Below are positions 21,088 through 31,009 of a stretch of 64,000 nucleotides of DNA, one piece after another. The notes under the pieces are model-generated. The model saw only the letters and a list, made by a program, of their open reading frames with translations, searched no databases and was not told the origin of the DNA. Made by a program: the position numbers and the translations under genes. Positions within the stretch are counted from its first letter, which is position 1, and each line of letters opens with the position of its first letter. This stretch comes from Leishmania martiniquensis. Its lineage: Eukaryota > Euglenozoa > Kinetoplastea > Trypanosomatida > Trypanosomatidae. The stretch spans positions 566,001-630,000 of the forward strand of contig NC_090152.1 in the NCBI RefSeq assembly GCF_017916325.1. Direction: 5' to 3'.

Positions 21088-21667
21088 GGTGGCGGAGGAG
21101 AGGTGAGAGGGCATTGGGGTGCGCGCATCAGCTGCCGATCTGCGTGACCGCTCGTTTTGGGTGTTGATGTCGCGCTCGCTACACGCGTGCGCCGCACTCC
21201 CTCAGCCTTTTGCGTCGCACACACACACACAGCACCCCCTGCCCCTCCTTTCACCTCGTCAGGCATGCGGAGAGCATTGACGGCGCGCTGCTCTTGGCCG
21301 CCGGCGCCATTGCGCTCTGCCCCCCTTTTTCTATTATTTGACCAGAGTTTCACACACGTAACGTAATCTTTGCCTCGGGCACTCACCCGCTCCACAAATT
21401 CCCTTTCGCTTCCTCTCTCGGGTCCCCTCGTTTGCCGAAGCGCGCTGGCACACCAACGTGCGTGACAATGCTGAGGAGGATGTGACACCCGCACCTCCCT
21501 TTCCCCCCTCCCCCGAAGAGCTGAAGAGCGTCAGCACGATCGAGCATCCAATGAGCAGCTCGTAAAGGAATGCCGGGCGGCTCGCGAGGTTCATCCCCAA
21601 CAGGCCCCCTTGAAATGATGCACCTCTCACTCTCTCCCTCTTCTGTCGACGTGCGCTCCCTCCTGTG

Positions 21668-21692
21668 CACACACACACACACACACACACAC
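21668..21692. repeat. (CA)n microsatellite
   Basis: Twelve uninterrupted CA units upstream of the NAT10 gene, about 75 bases before its pyrimidine tract. Confidence 0.95.
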
Positions 21693-21794
21693 GCACTATG
21701 CGGTGCAGTCCACCTCGCTTTCAGGCGTATTGCCCCTTCCCTCCCTCTTCGCTCCCATACCACCCTTTAACCCCTCCCCCCTCTCTCCTACCTC

Positions 21795-21796
21795 AG
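21795..21796 (+). promoter_or_regulatory. Predicted spliced-leader acceptor AG for NAT10
   Basis: The first AG after a long C/T tract (about 21756-21793), 19 bases upstream of the ATG. A second AG at 21813-21814 is possible. No other ATG lies between it and the start. Confidence 0.55.
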
Positions 21797-21815
21797 CCCG
21801 CACCGCCTCCACAGT

Positions 21816-24800
21816 ATGTCATCGTCGGCGTCTGTGGCAGGCTCCGCCCATTGTGCCGGCGGCGGCTCGTCGATAGGGAAGCGCAAAGTGGATGATCGCA
21901 TAAAGGCGCTGATCGACGACGTCGCTCACCACAAGCATCGCGGCCTCATCCTGCTCGTTGGTGATCGGGCCAAGGATCAGGTGGTGAACCTGCACCTCAT
22001 GATCTCTCGCGCGAACCACAATGCGAAGGTGAGCGTCCTGTGGTGCATGCGTGAGGAGCCGGACTTCGGGTCGACTGGCAAGAAGCAGCAGGAGCGGCGG
22101 GCTCGGCTGGAGGTGAAGGGCGGCCTGTCCACGGAAGCCTCGAAGGAGGCGTTCAAGACCTTTTTGGCCCAGACGAACATTCGATTCGCCAAGTACAAGG
22201 AGACGCACAGGATCCTCGGCCAGACCTTTGGCATGGCTGTGCTGCAAGACTTCGAGGCGATCAGCCCTAACACGCTCGCTCGCACGGTGGAAACGGTGAA
22301 GGGGGGCGGTCTCGTCGTCATCCTTTTCCGCGCAATGCGGTCGCTTCGGCAGCTGTACACGATCGCCATGGATGTGCATGCGCGCTACCGCACCGAGGCA
22401 CAAGGAGACCCGGTCCCCCGCTTCAACGAGCGCTTTCTCCTCTCCCTGGCAGACTGCGGCACGGCCATGTGCGTGGACGACGACTTGAATGTGCTCCCGA
22501 TCACACAGGCGATGAAGTCATACGGGAAAAACCGGAAGAGCGACGCCTACGACGCTGATCTCGCCGTGCAGGGCCGTTTACAACACGAGGTGGATTTGGC
22601 GAACATTAAGGAGAAGCTGAGGCCGAGTGGAGATGTGGGGCCACTGGTGCAGCTGTGCCAGACAATGGACCAGGCCAAGACGGTGCTGTCCCTCATGCAA
22701 ACGGTCATGGAGAAGCGCCTCGACTCAACGTGCGTCGTGACGGCAGGGCGCGGTCGTGGCAAGTCTGCCGCACTCGGCATGATGGTCGCGGGGGCGATTG
22801 CGCAGGGGTACAGCAATATCATGTGCACCGCCCCGACGCCAGAGAACGTGCAGACGCTCTTCGAGTTCGCTATTCGCGGGCTCAAAGAATTGGGGTACGG
22901 AGAGCGGACAGACTTCGAAGCACTGCAGGGTGTCAGCGAGGAGTTCGCCAAGTGCTTCATCCGCATTAATGTCTTTCGAGAGCACCGCCAGACGGTGCAG
23001 TTTGTCTCCGCGACAGACACGGCAAAGTTTGCGCAGGCGGAGGTGTGCGTGATCGATGAGGCAGCCGCGCTGCCGCTGACGCTAGTGAAGCGCCTCTTGG
23101 GCCCCTATCTGGTCATCCTGAGCTCAACCGTCTCTGGCTACGAGGGTACTGGCCGCAGCCTGTCGATGAAGCTAGTGGCAGACATGCGTCGCGGCAGCAG
23201 CAGCGGTGGCGCCGCTGACGCGCGCCACCTCAAGGAGCTGTCGATGAGTGATCCCATCCGTTATGGCCCAGGCGACCCGGTGGAGAGGTGGCTGAACAAA
23301 CTGCTATGCCTTGATGCAACGATGGAGAACACGCAGCTGACCACGTCTCCTCACCCGAGAGCGTGCGAGCTGTTCCACGTACATCGAGACGCTCTCTTTT
23401 CCTATCACCCGCTGGCGGAGGAGCTGCTGCAGCGCATCCAGTCGCTGCTCGTTGCGGCTCACTACAAGAACCAACCTAACGACCTCCAGCTGCTGTCCGA
23501 CGCGCCGGGGCACCATTTGTTTGTCCTCTGCGCCGAGAGCATCGAGTCGTCTGCGGCTACGGCGCCGGTGTCATTGTCCGCGGCGGCCGCGCGTCAGCAA
23601 GTGCCGGATATCTTCTGTGTCATCCACGCCTGTGAAGAGGGACAAGTCAGCGCGCAGAGCGTCAGGAATCACCTCAGTCATGGTCTCCGCCCATCTGGTG
23701 ACTTGATCCCCTACACCCTCTCCCAGTGCTACCTGGAGGAGGGCTTCGCAAAGCTGGCGGGGCTGCGCATTGTTCGCATCGCCGCGAATCCAGCGCTGCC
23801 TCGGGCCGGCTATGGCTCCCGCGCCCTCTCCTTGCTGCACCAGTATTACAGCGGGTCCATCTCTCTGACAGCGGCCGAGCCCAGGGCGGCGGCAGTGAAG
23901 CCCAGGAAGGAGGACGCGGAGGCTCGCGCGGGTGGGCAGGTTGGTGGGATGCTCGACGGTAACAATGCCGCGTCAGCTGCAGCAACCGAGATTCTGGCCC
24001 CGCGCTCGCATATCGCGAATCTTCTGACGCCTCTCATTGAGCGCCCGTACGAGGTGATAGACTACCTCGGCGTCAGCTTCGGTCTCACGACGGAGCTGCT
24101 CAACTTTTGGAAGAAGGCGTCGTTCGTCCCCCTCTACGTGCGCCAGGCCGCGAATGAGCTGACGGGCGAGCACAGCTGTGTCATGGTGCGGCCGATGGGC
24201 GTCGACCTGCGCCCGCTACAGCGCGAGTTCCAGCACCGCCTGCTCTCCCTTCTGGCGATGCCGTTCCGCCACCTGCCGACGGAACTCGCGCTGAGCCTCG
24301 CGATCGACTTGGAGGCGCATGACTCACAGAAGCTAAATGCGGCAACGGACCTGTCCGAGGTCGATCACCACATTGTGCGCGTCGACGGCGTCGTGCAGGC
24401 GACTGGCGATGATGTTGAGGCCACCTTCTCCGCGAGCGATGTGCAGCGCCTGCGTCTTGTGTCGACCACGTTCATCGAGAGCGGTAACGTGCTCGACCTG
24501 GTCCCGTCGCTGGCAAAGATGTACTTTGGGAAACGACTCTTCCGGTGCCCGGATGGCACGGACGGCGTGGTGCTCTCGCACGCGCAGGCGGCGGTGCTAC
24601 TGGGGGTGGGGCTGCAGTGCCAAACAATAGAGGAGCTCGGCGCTCAACCGTCATTCTCTGGGGTGTCGACGCTGCAGCTACGCGCGCTCTTCCTGAAGGC
24701 CCTGTCCCGGCTCTCGGAGCACCTCGCCACCCTGCTGAAGATTGCCGCGAAGAAGAAGGACAGTAGCCGCACCGGGGTCGGAGCGGGCAAGCGCGCGCGT

Positions 24801-25061
24801 GCGCTGTCGGATGGGGCGGCCGGTGAGTGCGCCGGCCACGACGGCGACGATGAAGGCGTCGAGGATGCAGAGGAGATCTACGATAGTCACGGCAACTTGA
24901 AGGGGCTGAAAGTGGCACGGAAGGTGACCGCACACGTGTCCGTGGACACGACGCTGCTGCGAGACACGTCGTCGAGTGTTTCAGGCAACGCGTCGCACGG
25001 CCGCGATAGTCTTCAGGATGTCTTCTACCGCCCAAAGAAGAAAGCGTCTAAGCACCGTTGA
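21816..25061 (+). CDS. NAT10: RNA cytidine acetyltransferase (NAT10/Kre33)
   Basis: A 1081-residue protein close to the size of yeast Kre33 and human NAT10. These enzymes use acetyl-CoA and ATP to make N4-acetylcytidine in 18S rRNA and some tRNAs, and work in the nucleolus in small-subunit assembly. An N-terminal domain is followed by a helicase-like module. Its P-loop is GRGRGKS at residues 311-317 and its Walker B region is IDEAAALP at about 413-420. A GNAT domain follows, with an acetyl-CoA loop around residues 660-667 (RAGYGSRA). The C-terminus is basic (KKKASKHR), as expected for RNA binding and nucleolar localisation. Ala-rich inserts occur at about 580-600 and 690-725. No key motif is missing. 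The ATG at 21816 follows a good trans-splice site. The 3' spacer carries an unusual hairpin cluster. Confidence 0.95.
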   Translation: MSSSASVAGSAHCAGGGSSIGKRKVDDRIKALIDDVAHHKHRGLILLVGDRAKDQVVNLHLMISRANHNAKVSVLWCMREEPDFGSTGKKQQERRARLEVKGGLSTEASKEAFKTFLAQTNIRFAKYKETHRILGQTFGMAVLQDFEAISPNTLARTVETVKGGGLVVILFRAMRSLRQLYTIAMDVHARYRTEAQGDPVPRFNERFLLSLADCGTAMCVDDDLNVLPITQAMKSYGKNRKSDAYDADLAVQGRLQHEVDLANIKEKLRPSGDVGPLVQLCQTMDQAKTVLSLMQTVMEKRLDSTCVVTAGRGRGKSAALGMMVAGAIAQGYSNIMCTAPTPENVQTLFEFAIRGLKELGYGERTDFEALQGVSEEFAKCFIRINVFREHRQTVQFVSATDTAKFAQAEVCVIDEAAALPLTLVKRLLGPYLVILSSTVSGYEGTGRSLSMKLVADMRRGSSSGGAADARHLKELSMSDPIRYGPGDPVERWLNKLLCLDATMENTQLTTSPHPRACELFHVHRDALFSYHPLAEELLQRIQSLLVAAHYKNQPNDLQLLSDAPGHHLFVLCAESIESSAATAPVSLSAAAARQQVPDIFCVIHACEEGQVSAQSVRNHLSHGLRPSGDLIPYTLSQCYLEEGFAKLAGLRIVRIAANPALPRAGYGSRALSLLHQYYSGSISLTAAEPRAAAVKPRKEDAEARAGGQVGGMLDGNNAASAAATEILAPRSHIANLLTPLIERPYEVIDYLGVSFGLTTELLNFWKKASFVPLYVRQAANELTGEHSCVMVRPMGVDLRPLQREFQHRLLSLLAMPFRHLPTELALSLAIDLEAHDSQKLNAATDLSEVDHHIVRVDGVVQATGDDVEATFSASDVQRLRLVSTTFIESGNVLDLVPSLAKMYFGKRLFRCPDGTDGVVLSHAQAAVLLGVGLQCQTIEELGAQPSFSGVSTLQLRALFLKALSRLSEHLATLLKIAAKKKDSSRTGVGAGKRARALSDGAAGECAGHDGDDEGVEDAEEIYDSHGNLKGLKVARKVTAHVSVDTTLLRDTSSSVSGNASHGRDSLQDVFYRPKKKASKHR

Positions 25062-26330
25062 GAGCGAGTGCTGCATGTCGCCGCTTTGGCCTCTTGCTGA
25101 TGCGGTGCATCTCCCCACACCACCAGCTGGCACTGCGGGCGCTTGTGGGGTCGAGGAGATGGGGACGGTTAGGATGACGGAGTCCCACATGTGCATCCGC
25201 GGAGGTCGCTGCCAAGCACACAACAGCGGTACCGCGCGAGCAGGAGGCGAAGAAGGAGGTGTGCGTGCGTGTGTGTGTGTGGGGGGGGCGAAGGACGCAT
25301 CGTTGCCGTCAGCTGTGATCGCGGCGTCAAAGGCAACGCGCTCCTCGCCTCCCGCTGCGCCTTCCACACCGCATTCTCCTCTCTCTTCTCTTGTGTTTTC
25401 CACCAGCGGCCACAGCGGCGGTGCCGACACCCACTCTCGCTGCTGGTACCCTTTTTTTTCCTGATTGGGGCTCGCAAAGCACCGTCTCACTGGCCTTGCC
25501 GCTGGTGTGTGTGTGTGCGTGTGCGCGTTTCTATGTCTCGCATGTTTTTCTCTCTTCTTTGGCTTCTCTCCCCAAGTCGAGGGAGTCGGAGCCGACCCCC
25601 TCCCCTCCCCTCGTTGCGACCACATACCGAAAGACATACGGGCACACGCACAGCGGGACCGACGCTGAATGCTCTGGCGTGCCTCTCTCCACCTATGTGC
25701 AAGTGTGCGTCTGTGTGTCTACTCAAGCGCGTGTAAGCGCATAAGCGATCTTGCGGGCCGCAAGCGGCCTTCTTAAGCGAAGAGCGCTTGTTTGAAATGC
25801 CCCTAAGCCGTTAAAGAGCTCAAAGCTGTGGCAACGCGCGCTTAAGCACGCCATTTTTGTTCCCCCCTCTCTCTCGTGTTGTGGCCTCGCTTCTGTCTGT
25901 GTGCGTTACGAGGCGAGTTGCACATGTGACGCGCGCCTGTAGCGGGCGCCACGTGTGCTGAAGCGTATCCGAAGTGTGAAGTGGGTCGAGAGAGAGGCGA
26001 GCAGAGGGCAAATCTTCGGGGGCCGTCTATGAACTCATCCTCCTGCAGCAATTCAGTGTACCTCCGTGCGCTGGAAAGGACATGCCATGCGACTGCATGC
26101 CTGTGACGCGGCTGTGTAGTGGCCTGCGCTTCTCCTTTCCGCTCTTCTCTGGAAGATGCCCAGTAGCGAACATGTATTCCTCCCATTATTTCCTTCGTTG
26201 AAGTGCGGGCCGCGCTACAGAGCACGGCAGCTTACCCGCTTGAGCGCGCCATTGCCTCACCAGTCTGTGCACCTCTTCCCCGATACACACGCACACATTT
26301 TCGGAGCCTACAGAAAGGCTGATACGCATC
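25062..26330. other. Intergenic region with hairpin cluster
   Basis: A 1.3-kb spacer with GT runs (25267-25280 and 25506-25522), C/T tracts and the TAAGC/CAAGC hairpin cluster at 25724-25847. A modest pyrimidine stretch at about 26175-26200 may serve trans-splicing of the OSCP1 gene. No gene is seen. Confidence 0.5.
25724..25847 (+). other. TAAGC/CAAGC motif cluster with overlapping hairpins
   Basis: Seven TAAGC or CAAGC pentamers lie within 124 bases, at 25724, 25734, 25742, 25761, 25774, 25804 and 25843. Inverted repeats overlap: 25750-25756 pairs with 25758-25764, and 25756-25761 pairs with 25764-25769, so the two hairpins exclude each other. A third stem, AAGCG with CGCTT, follows within 25775-25789. 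The patch lies in the probable 3'UTR of NAT10. Its function is unknown. Confidence 0.5.
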
Positions 26331-27641
26331 ATGAGCCTGCATGAAATGCCATTCCTGATCCTCAACCTCGGGGTTGAGATGCTGTTCGTGCTGAATTCGC
26401 GCTTGCACGCGCAGGCGGTGCCGCCAGAGAAGGCGGTTGATGTACTGAGCGACGTCGGCGCCAACATATTTGACACTGCCTTCGTGAATGAGCTTTTCAC
26501 GCCACAGCCGATGTACTCGTCTGCGTCGGTGCTGCAAGTCTTCACAGCGCTCTCAAGCAGCACCATCATGCGTCTCAGCGAGAATTCGATGCGAAAGTTG
26601 TATGACCTCATCTACATGACGGTGAAGTACCAAATCTTTACGTTGCGCCACCCTTTGGAGCTGCTGGAGCTCACGCTGAATCACCTTGACGCCGCGCAGA
26701 TGATGCTGCCAGCTGAGATGCGATCCCTCGCCAGAGCAGCGGAGGAGCGCGTGCTGCGGTTCGCCAGGACGCTCGACGTTGGCGACTGGGCTTGTATGAG
26801 GCAAGCGCTGCTCAGCTTCTTCAGTGGCCGTCACGTGCGGGTGTCTGTCTTCTTGGACAGCAAGGTGCAGGACAGCGAGAGTGGCGCATTTTATATACCT
26901 CGTGATAACTTTCTGTCGCCCTCGCCAGCCTGCAAACCACCGGGGCTCGTCCACGTGGCGGGCTCGCCCCGGCCTGGGGCCTTCTACCACCCTGACGCGC
27001 ACCTCCTCCATCCTCCCCACATACCTTTGGGGTCGTGGAGGCCGCAAAAGGGTGCGGCGCGGATGACGAGCAACGGCTTCGACATCTACGCTGCTGCAGT
27101 GGCCGCTGCGTCGCTTACATCGGACACCGCGGCTGCCAGTGCAGGAGCTGCATCGAAGGCTGCCGCTGACCCACTGGCGCGGCAGACGCGCGAGAAGCCC
27201 ATGTCGGCAAAGCTGACTGCAGACACCGCCGCCGCTGCACCGCTTTTTCCGGCTATCACAGACGAAGAGCAGAGCGCCTACGATGCCGAGGTGAACTTTC
27301 TCGCTCAGCTGATCGGGTCGTCCAACAGAGCGCAGGGCGTGCGGCAGGTCGTGCTCGACTTGTTCCACGACGGCACCGGCAGCGCTGTGGAGGTGGCCGC
27401 AGGCGTATCAGCATCGCCTGCGGCCACGATGTCATCGTCGAACGCGACCAGCCGCGGAGGTACCACCGCCGGCGCTGCGGTGGCGGTGACTCGAATGACA
27501 GCCGCAGCCGTGAAAGAGCAAAACAGCAGGCTTCTGGGCATCATGGGCGACTTCCAATCTCCCAAGGGGGCCGACAGCACCGCGCCAGCCACCGGCGGCG
27601 CGACCATGAACGACTTGCTCGACATCATGGACGAGCTGTAA
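26331..27641 (+). CDS. OSCP1: OSCP1 (NOR1) homologue
   Basis: A 436-residue protein. Its first 170 residues match the OSCP1 (organic solute carrier partner 1, NOR1) family: MPFLILNLGVEMLFVLNSRL, then KAVDVLSDVGANIFDTAF and NSMRKLYDLIYMTVKYQ. OSCP1 is conserved mainly in ciliated eukaryotes, which fits a flagellate. Its molecular role is not settled and it may affect transport or ciliary/Golgi traffic. The family core runs to about residue 240. The rest is Ala/Thr/Ser-rich and probably disordered, ending in a short MNDLLDIMDEL helix. The ATG at 26331 lies directly before the family's usual start. No membrane segment is predicted by eye. Confidence 0.9.
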   Translation: MSLHEMPFLILNLGVEMLFVLNSRLHAQAVPPEKAVDVLSDVGANIFDTAFVNELFTPQPMYSSASVLQVFTALSSSTIMRLSENSMRKLYDLIYMTVKYQIFTLRHPLELLELTLNHLDAAQMMLPAEMRSLARAAEERVLRFARTLDVGDWACMRQALLSFFSGRHVRVSVFLDSKVQDSESGAFYIPRDNFLSPSPACKPPGLVHVAGSPRPGAFYHPDAHLLHPPHIPLGSWRPQKGAARMTSNGFDIYAAAVAAASLTSDTAAASAGAASKAAADPLARQTREKPMSAKLTADTAAAAPLFPAITDEEQSAYDAEVNFLAQLIGSSNRAQGVRQVVLDLFHDGTGSAVEVAAGVSASPAATMSSSNATSRGGTTAGAAVAVTRMTAAAVKEQNSRLLGIMGDFQSPKGADSTAPATGGATMNDLLDIMDEL

Positions 27642-28759
27642 GATGCCTGCAGGCACTCGAGGGGGCTGCTGATTAGGGGGGCCTGAAGTAGAGTCTGCTG
27701 TAGGGGCGCGCAGCGCTCTTCCAGTGAAGCGGGTGCCATGATCGCAAACCTTGTTACTGTTTACTTGCCTGCTTGCTGCTGCTCGGCTTGCGGGCCTCAT
27801 TCGCCTCATTTCTACTCGGCCGCTGTGCCATCCCGGCTTCCTCCCTCCCTTCGCCCCCTCCCTTTTACCTTTCCTCTCTGCTCTCAGGCCACTGTACCTA
27901 TTTAGACGCCCCTACTCCGTCTTCCGCCCTCTGTGTTACTCGCGTACGTGCATCTATGATGGGCCTGTACTTCCCTACCTCCTTACCCCCGCGCCCCTTC
28001 CCAGCGACGCGGCGGCCACTGACCCTGCTCTTCCCCTCCCGATTAGCTGAGTGCACCACCACCTCCACCTTTCCCCCTTCTTGTCTCACGTCAGGGGACC
28101 ACTGCGCAGTAGAGAGAGGCGCATGGGCAAGCTAGGGCACCCACATGCGTGTGAGTGTGCGTGTGCCTACCTCAGGGAGGGGAGAGGCTTTCTGACCCCG
28201 CAGAGTGAAATGGGATTGCCCTTCTTCGCCAGTGCGCTTCTAGGTCTTCCACATGACGGCTCTCAGCCCGCTGTCTGTCCACGACTGCACGCCTCACCCT
28301 CATCAGTCCCCTTCCCCCCTCCCCTCTCCCCTCTCTACTGGGAGCCCCGCCCCCCGGCGAACGGGCAGCACTGCAACGACTCATCTCGTGCCATTCACGC
28401 GCATCCTCACTACAACCTCAGCGCTCTCCCCCACCCCTCCCTGCTCCCCTGCCCCCGCCCGCTATGCGTTGCCTTGCGTAGGTACGTTGTAGCCACTGCA
28501 AATACGGTAGCCCTTCTTCCGTCGTCTATCGCCTGCCCGTAGGCAAAGGTGCAGCCAATTTAGTTTCTTCCTGCATCTCGCTGCTCTTTCTTCACTCGCA
28601 TCCTTTCGCGCACGCGCGCTCTCTCGCCTGTCGCGGCTTCTTCCGTGAGTCTCCACACGTGTCTGGTCGCTTCCAGGCAAGCGAGGATCCGCTCTTCCTC
28701 CCCTCCCTCCTACCCTCTTGCCGTCTACTCTGGGGCACCGTCACGGGAGGCCGACAGCC
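27642..28759. other. Intergenic region
   Basis: A 1.1-kb spacer consisting largely of C/T tracts (about 27830-27890, 28300-28340 and 28690-28730). The last tract lies just before the next gene's ATG. No gene is seen. Confidence 0.55.
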
Positions 28760-29713
28760 ATGCTTCGACTGCCAGCCTTCCGAACGTATGCCGCTTCAGC
28801 CCTCGCCACGTGCGTCAACATTGCCGCGCTGTCCGTCTCCGGCCGCCAGTACCGCATCATTCCACATCTCTACAACGAAATCGAAGAGCTGGCGGAGACA
28901 CAGCGGCAAGGTCGGTGGTCGATCTCCCACCGCAACTGCCTGCAGCAGCCGCTGAAGAAGGCCGAAATCATGTGCGACAAGCTGAACCTGCGCGAGGGTC
29001 GCCGCAGCGGCTTGCTGCCGGAGAAGTCCATCGCACGCCGGCTGAGCCAGCAGTACGCCGTGGACGGCACCGTGTGGGAGAGCAAGTCGAAGACAAAGCT
29101 CATCAGCATCACCGTCGTAAACTTCGATGGCCACCCGTTCCACTTTCGGACCTACCCAATGCCGGACGTCACACTCAACACGCTTATCGACGGCTCTGGC
29201 ATGTGCCACGGCCACGCCACGCACTGGGGCAAGTGCAACAACCCCGACTGCTCCGACTGGAACCACGGCGATGGTTGCATGGTGAACGTGGACATCGAGA
29301 CCTTAGACCGACTTCTCCCTCCAAACCGGTGGGAGTACACGTCGCTCACAGCATGGCGCGCAACGGACCGGCCAGACATTACCTTCAACACTCGTTTCAG
29401 CTGCCAGATTCCCATCACAGAGGAGCTCGACGGCGCTTTGTTCGCGCTGAAGCAGCTCTGGACGCGTTCTCTGCGTGAGTCTGTCTCTGATTGGGGCTTG
29501 GTGGACGACCAAGCGACGATCCACAGTGCTCGCAGCAAAAAGATTGAGCCGTGGGCGCCGATCATCGAGGAGCCAACGAAGGTTGACTTCCCCATCACAT
29601 GGGACATGCTGTGGGCGACCGGTTACCAGGATATCATGAAGGAGAAGTACTCAAACTTCCGCCGCAAGGACGGCTTCCATACGAAGCCAGAGATGTGGGC
29701 GGCATACGTGTAG
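28760..29713 (+). CDS. Cys/His-cluster protein, probably mitochondrial
   Basis: A 317-residue protein that I do not recognise. The N-terminus (MLRLPAFRTYAASALATC) is basic, hydroxylated and lacks acidic residues, as in mitochondrial targeting peptides. The centre holds a dense metal-type cluster: C149, H150, H152, H155, C159, C164 and C173, around GMCHGHATHWGKCNNPDC. A preceding beta-like stretch with TLIDGSG recalls [2Fe-2S] ferredoxin folds, but the Cys spacing is not the classical C-x4-5-C-x2-C. Zinc or iron-sulfur binding in a respiratory or redox protein is therefore only a suggestion. I used the ATG at 28760; the frame continues upstream without an ATG. Base use is typical of its neighbours. 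Confidence 0.85.
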   Translation: MLRLPAFRTYAASALATCVNIAALSVSGRQYRIIPHLYNEIEELAETQRQGRWSISHRNCLQQPLKKAEIMCDKLNLREGRRSGLLPEKSIARRLSQQYAVDGTVWESKSKTKLISITVVNFDGHPFHFRTYPMPDVTLNTLIDGSGMCHGHATHWGKCNNPDCSDWNHGDGCMVNVDIETLDRLLPPNRWEYTSLTAWRATDRPDITFNTRFSCQIPITEELDGALFALKQLWTRSLRESVSDWGLVDDQATIHSARSKKIEPWAPIIEEPTKVDFPITWDMLWATGYQDIMKEKYSNFRRKDGFHTKPEMWAAYV

Positions 29714-30727
29714 AGCTTCTCGCTGTATATACACTGCGGCGCCATGCATGCCAGTGCCGCCTCCCCTCCTCCTCCTTTTTTTCGCGCGTCTCCGTGCAGT
29801 TTGGGTGCGTCTGCAGCTGCTTTTGTTTTTCTTTGGCTGGGCGGAGTGAGTTTTTTGGGGAGTATAGGGAAAACGAGAGTGTGCGTTTGTGTGGTGGGGG
29901 ACGTGTGTGTGTGTGTGCTCGAGGTGGTACTCCTTCTGAATTACTGCTCACAGCCGGCGGTACACGGGGGCGGCGGGCGGCCCGAGTGCCTTCACGCTCA
30001 CCCGCCGTTCTGCACTCCCAGTCGATCTGCAGGGCGCAGCCCCTCTGCGTATGCACACCCCTGTCCTCCTCCTCCTCTCTCTCTCTCTGGCGTGCTCGCT
30101 ATTTTCGTAGTTCACGCAACAATAGCCACCAGTGCAACAAGAGATCAGCTTTGCTGCTGCAGGGCGACCATCGATGAGGGCAACAGCGGTTGCGTTTCAT
30201 AGTAAGGGAGGCTGGAAGGAAGGGGCGACGTCGGCTGGGCGCTGATGCAAGTCTCTATCGAACCCGCCCAGCCAGTCCCCGCGCTAGGGGCGCATTGCGT
30301 ATGAGCGGCACACATATTTTAGCACCACTCCTTTGCTGCACCATCTCCCATCGACCCAGATGTCAACGCTGCCTTTTACTGCAGATGCGCGACGGTGTTC
30401 ATCTTCATCTTGCCATCCCTCTTTTTCTCCATCGTTGCCATGCTGAATGCTGCCCCGACCAGCACTTACACGGACACACACACACACACGCCAGATCATA
30501 CGCGCACAGCGCCCCTCCCCTTTTTTCGTAAGTGCCGCCATTAGCGCAGCCGCCTCACTTTGTCTTCTTCCCTTTTCCATCTTGGCAGTTTCACCATTCT
30601 CCTCGAGCAAGCGATCGTTTCCTGTGGCGTTGGCCCTCCCCCTTCCCACCTCTCATCACCGGTCCCACTCGCTTCCCCTCTCTTCCTCCCACTTGCCTTT
30701 CCCGCGGCCCCCACTGGCGTCAGCAGC
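29714..30727. other. Intergenic region
   Basis: A 1.0-kb spacer with a GT run (29905-29916), C/T tracts, a CA run at 30475-30490 and a strong pyrimidine stretch at about 30666-30711 before the next ATG. No gene is seen apart from the small one that follows. Confidence 0.5.
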
Positions 30728-30931
30728 ATGGCTCCCTTTTGGACAAACGTGTTGAACTACACGTACGCCCGCGGCTTCATCCGCATTCCAATTGTTCTGG
30801 CGCTGCCTATCGTCTTCAACAAGTTCGTGTTGTACCAGTACGAGGGCGCATTCAAGCGCTGGAACGCCGGCCATAACCAGGTAGACATCTGGAACCGCCT
30901 CCAGGCAAAGGTGGCCGCAGAGGCTGAGTAA
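30728..30931 (+). CDS. Small single-TM protein, probably mitochondrial inner membrane
   Basis: A 67-residue protein starting MAPFWTNVLNYTYARGF, with one hydrophobic segment at about 18-34 and an amphipathic charged tail ending KVAAEAE. This layout (short aromatic N-terminus, one helix, hydrophilic C-terminus) resembles small accessory subunits of respiratory complexes or ATP synthase, which are often lineage-specific in trypanosomatids. I cannot say which complex. The ATG follows a long pyrimidine tract (30666-30711) with AGs at 30723 and 30726. The frame is open further upstream, but that part translates to Ser/Pro/Leu low complexity typical of the spacer. Confidence 0.75.
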   Translation: MAPFWTNVLNYTYARGFIRIPIVLALPIVFNKFVLYQYEGAFKRWNAGHNQVDIWNRLQAKVAAEAE

Positions 30932-30988
30932 CGGGCGACCCGACGAATACTGTGCTGCCTTTGTCCGTCTCTCTCTCTCTTTCTATGT

Positions 30989-31009
30989 CAACCGCAGTCA
31001 ATGCGGTTG
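30989..31009 (+). other. 8-bp hairpin in the 3'UTR of the small membrane protein gene
   Basis: CAACCGCA at 30989-30996 is complementary to TGCGGTTG at 31002-31009 with a 5-base loop, 58 bases after the stop codon. It could be a structured 3'UTR element or chance. Confidence 0.4.

Larger units (their letters stand above)
21088..21815. other. Intergenic region
   Basis: A spacer of 0.7 kb with a (CA)12 run at 21668-21692 and a pyrimidine tract at about 21756-21793 that ends at a likely acceptor AG. No gene is seen. Confidence 0.55.
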
